From the NCBI GenBank assembly GCA_013538715.1, contig JACAFH010000005.1, positions 52,579 through 116,578 of the forward strand: 64,000 bases of DNA, read 5' to 3'. The position numbers and the translations under genes are program-made. The notes below the pieces were generated by a model. That model was not told the origin of the DNA. It saw nothing but the letters and a program-made list of their open reading frames with translations, and ran no database searches. Positions 62,186 to 64,000 of this stretch are shown here, one piece after another. Every line of letters starts with the position of its first letter. Within the stretch, counting starts at the first letter, position 1. This DNA is from Candidatus Nitrosothermus koennekei. Lineage in GTDB: Archaea; Thermoproteota; Nitrososphaeria; Nitrososphaerales; Nitrosocaldaceae.

Positions 62186-63302
62186 TTATCTTCTTCTAGC
62201 ATAAAGCATCATTACAGCAAGTGATGTTCCTATTATACCTATTGCTCCTACAATAACTTCTGGTACAACGTTGAATGATGCATCGAATGTTGTTACTATT
62301 GGGTCTCCAACCTCTGTTATTATCTTAACTTGATACGTTCCAGGATTACTTGTATCACAACCTGTTCCTGTAAAGTTAGTAGGATATGTTGCTGTGAATG
62401 GACTTGGAGGTACTGTTACTGGTAATGTATTGTATGTGCATGTATTGTTTAGAGGTGTTGTTACTGTAAAGTCTGTTATCTTAACTATGTTATCAACGCT
62501 AGATGTGAATGTTATATTTACTGAACTTCCAATAGGTATAGAGGAAGAGCCTGCACTTGTACTTAATGTTGTTAAACTTGATATATTATCATACTCACAG
62601 TTTATTTCAGTATCTCCTGTATCACTTGCACATATATCTTGATTTCCTAGAGTGAGCGTTCCTGCAATAACATAATCACCATCTATATTATCATTATTCT
62701 TAGTGTCTACAGCATTGATTATATCATTACCTCTATATGCTGTATCATTGCCAGCTCCTCCATCTATATTATCTCCATAAAGCGTATCATTATCATCTCC
62801 TCCCTCTAGTGTATCATTACCTCCAGTTAGTGTATCATCACCAAAATCTCCATATATCCCATCTCCATAAAGCGTATCATCATCATTACCACATAATATA
62901 TCATTTCCTCCCTCTAGTGTATTATCACTAAGAGTTCCAAATATTCCATCTCCATAAAGCGTATCATTGCCATCCAATCCAACTATAAAATCATCTCCTT
63001 CTTTACCATATATCTCATCATCACTATTAGTACCAACTATAAAGTCATTATCAGAAGTGCCATCGAAGGAAGAAGTAGTAACAATCCTTACAGTATATAT
63101 CTTGCCATCTAATATAATGCTAGCTCCATTGTTATATACATTACCATCTACTTTAACCTCATCACTATCAAAGTTATCTCTCTATAGTATGGTTATTACA
63201 ATCTACTGCTTGAGCATATACCATTCTAACATCTGTTATAGTCATTGATAACACTATTAGAAGTGTAGTAGCAATTATTATATTCAGCCTTTTACTAGCC
63301 AT
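62186..63302 (-). pseudogene. RTX-type calcium-binding surface protein, frameshifted
   Basis: A signal peptide starts at ATG 63300-63302 (MASKRLNIIIATTLLIVLSM, cleavage near VYA-Q). That frame meets TAA at 63174-63176 after HTIER. Removing one base in the (GA)3 run at about 63177-63184 continues it as HTIEDNFDSDEV into the long downstream frame. That frame has about eight GGxDTLYG-like nonapeptides (RTX type, calcium beta-roll), a beta domain with two Cys pairs, and a C-terminal anchor VVPEVIVGAIGIIG...ARRR. About 370 residues if repaired. It is likely surface-exposed. The break may be a real mutation, slippage at the GA run or a sequencing error. Internal starts could still give the 263-residue C-terminal part. 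Confidence 0.7.
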
Positions 63303-63543
63303 ACAATATACATATTTCTTATCTTTATATATTTATATAGATGCAAATTATGTAATATCTGTTATATAACTCATGTTATAGATATTGCAAGTTTATTATC
63401 TAGTAATTCATCATTGCAACTCATACAAAGATTATCCTCTTCATTCATTATATGCCATTGCAATTGATGTGGTTAAGATGGTTAATACACTATAGTAATA
63501 GCATGACATTATCCTTAAATACAATTTTAACACAATTTTACTC

Positions 63544-64000
63544 ATGCAGAGTAATGAATTGAAGAGGAAGTTATTAGATATGTTAGGAGAGGATAAGGAG
63601 TTTAGACATGCAGTAGCAGGAGTTATAGGATATAATGAGATACTTGATAAGTTTGCTGATTTAGAGGCTAGAATGGATGAGAGGTTTGCAAAGATTGAGG
63701 AAGAGATTAGAGATCTTAGAGAAGAAAGCAATAATCTTAGAAAGGATATGCAAGAAGGGTTTAGAAGACATGATGAGGAGTTTGCTAGAGTATGGCAAAG
63801 CATAGAGAATCTTAGAAAGGATATGCAAGAAGGGTTTAGAAGACATGATGAGGAGTTTGTTAAGCTTAGACAAGATATGAATGAAGGGTTTAGAAGACAT
63901 GATGAGGAGTTTGCTAGAGTATGGCAAAGCATAGAGAATCTTAGAAAGGATATGCAAGAAGGGTTTAGAAGACATGATGAGGAGTTTGTTAAGCTTAGAC
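63544..64000 (+). CDS. Coiled-coil repeat protein (truncated by window end)
   Basis: The frame opens at ATG 63544 (MQSNELKRKLLDMLGEDKEF) and continues past 64000 without a stop. After a 64-residue helical head come alternating units of 25 and 18 residues: LRKDMQEGFRRHDEEF plus ARVWQSIEN, then the same start plus VK. The charged, leucine-spaced pattern predicts a long coiled coil. It is reminiscent of archaeal DUF3782-type proteins whose coiled coil precedes a nuclease-like domain, but that domain is outside the window. The upstream 240 bases hold no other gene. Confidence 0.72.
   Translation, partial: MQSNELKRKLLDMLGEDKEFRHAVAGVIGYNEILDKFADLEARMDERFAKIEEEIRDLREESNNLRKDMQEGFRRHDEEFARVWQSIENLRKDMQEGFRRHDEEFVKLRQDMNEGFRRHDEEFARVWQSIENLRKDMQEGFRRHDEEFVKLR
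63736..63993 (+). repeat. Alternating 75/54-bp tandem coding repeats
   Basis: Units are 63736-63810 (75 bp), 63811-63864 (54), 63865-63939 (75) and 63940-63993 (54), forming a 129-bp higher-order repeat that is nearly identical at the DNA level. Both units share a 54-bp core, and the 75-bp unit adds 21 bp. The lengths correspond to 25 and 18 residues, i.e. 11+14 and 11+7, consistent with hendecad/heptad coiled coil. The near identity suggests recent duplication or gene conversion. Confidence 0.85.

Noticed and set aside
62394..62931. Plus-strand open frames opposite the RTX gene, including a repetitive Tyr/His/Leu-rich one at 62737-62931
   Set aside because: They mirror the regular codons of the RTX repeats on the other strand; the composition is an artefact of the repeat and there is no start context.
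62740..62980. Regularly repeated short DNA blocks resembling a CRISPR array
   Set aside because: The repeats are in frame, of nonapeptide length, vary in spacing, and encode GGxDTLYG-type motifs; there are no unique spacers or cas genes.
63441..63975. Two long minus-strand frames rich in Ser/Leu/Phe opposite the coiled-coil gene
   Set aside because: They repeat with the same period as the plus-strand coiled coil, and the plus frame has the sensible start, charged residue pattern and codon use.

Overview
The window is AT-rich, densely packed archaeal chromosome. The gene content points to the Nitrososphaerota (Thaumarchaeota). It includes an ESCRT-III-like CdvB division protein, the archaeal AcnX pair of the modified mevalonate pathway, archaeal primase PriS/PriL, an rps15-RecJ-Pcc1-serS cluster, aIF6, archaeal GlyS and SerS, preQ0/archaeosine genes, Tat export, and a class III PhaE/PhaC polyhydroxyalkanoate synthase beside an AbrB-type protein. 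Many genes have a TATA-like box centred about 25-27 bases before the start codon, so leaderless transcripts seem common. No ammonia-oxidation genes are present, so the energy metabolism cannot be read from this segment.

Layout. 1-5270: the start of aRF1, then a minus-strand block of tatC, tatA and an ABC-2 exporter. 5415-11624: an amidohydrolase divergent from an isocitrate-lyase-family enzyme, two membrane-anchored extracytoplasmic proteins, then UMP kinase, an HD phosphohydrolase and thymidylate kinase. 11966-18332: queC-queE-folE, a CoA-binding protein, rps15-recJ-pcc1-serS and a hemerythrin-like protein. 18434-28633: a 52-residue frame with an ATA start, a phosphoribosyltransferase, a 39-residue zinc ribbon, a four-helix membrane protein, bioD, a C-terminally anchored surface protein, an MTHFS-like protein, both AcnX subunits, a glutamine amidotransferase, a UPF0182 membrane protein and both primase subunits.

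28701-41935: endonuclease IV, a homocitrate/Re-citrate synthase-like enzyme, glyS, family-5 uracil-DNA glycosylase, a racemase-like protein lacking both catalytic cysteines, cdvB, a winged-helix protein, a pyruvate/indolepyruvate-decarboxylase-type enzyme, asnS, an aldehyde dehydrogenase and the PHA cluster. 41955-42958 is gene-free except for an eroded DDE transposase. 42959-56528: glycerate kinase, a nucleotidyltransferase, regulators, a glycosyltransferase, a soluble MCP-PAS protein coupled to a flavin reductase-like protein, pyruvate phosphate dikinase, aIF6, hisS and an alcohol dehydrogenase. 56542-61809: an AlaX-like protein-aspS-gatC-gatA-gatB operon, which probably makes Asn-tRNA by transamidation although asnS is also present. 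61864-64000: tRNA-Val, then accessory DNA with an RTX-type surface protein broken by a frameshift and the start of a coiled-coil protein built from nearly identical 75/54-bp repeats.

Most of the window is housekeeping. The parts most worth a second look are the MCP-PAS/flavoreductase pair, the cysteine-less racemase, the Re-citrate-synthase-like enzyme with a substituted metal ligand, the dual Asn-tRNA route, the frame with an ATA start, the frameshifted RTX gene, the coiled-coil repeat gene, and structured non-coding stretches at 20861-20923 and 45403-45486.
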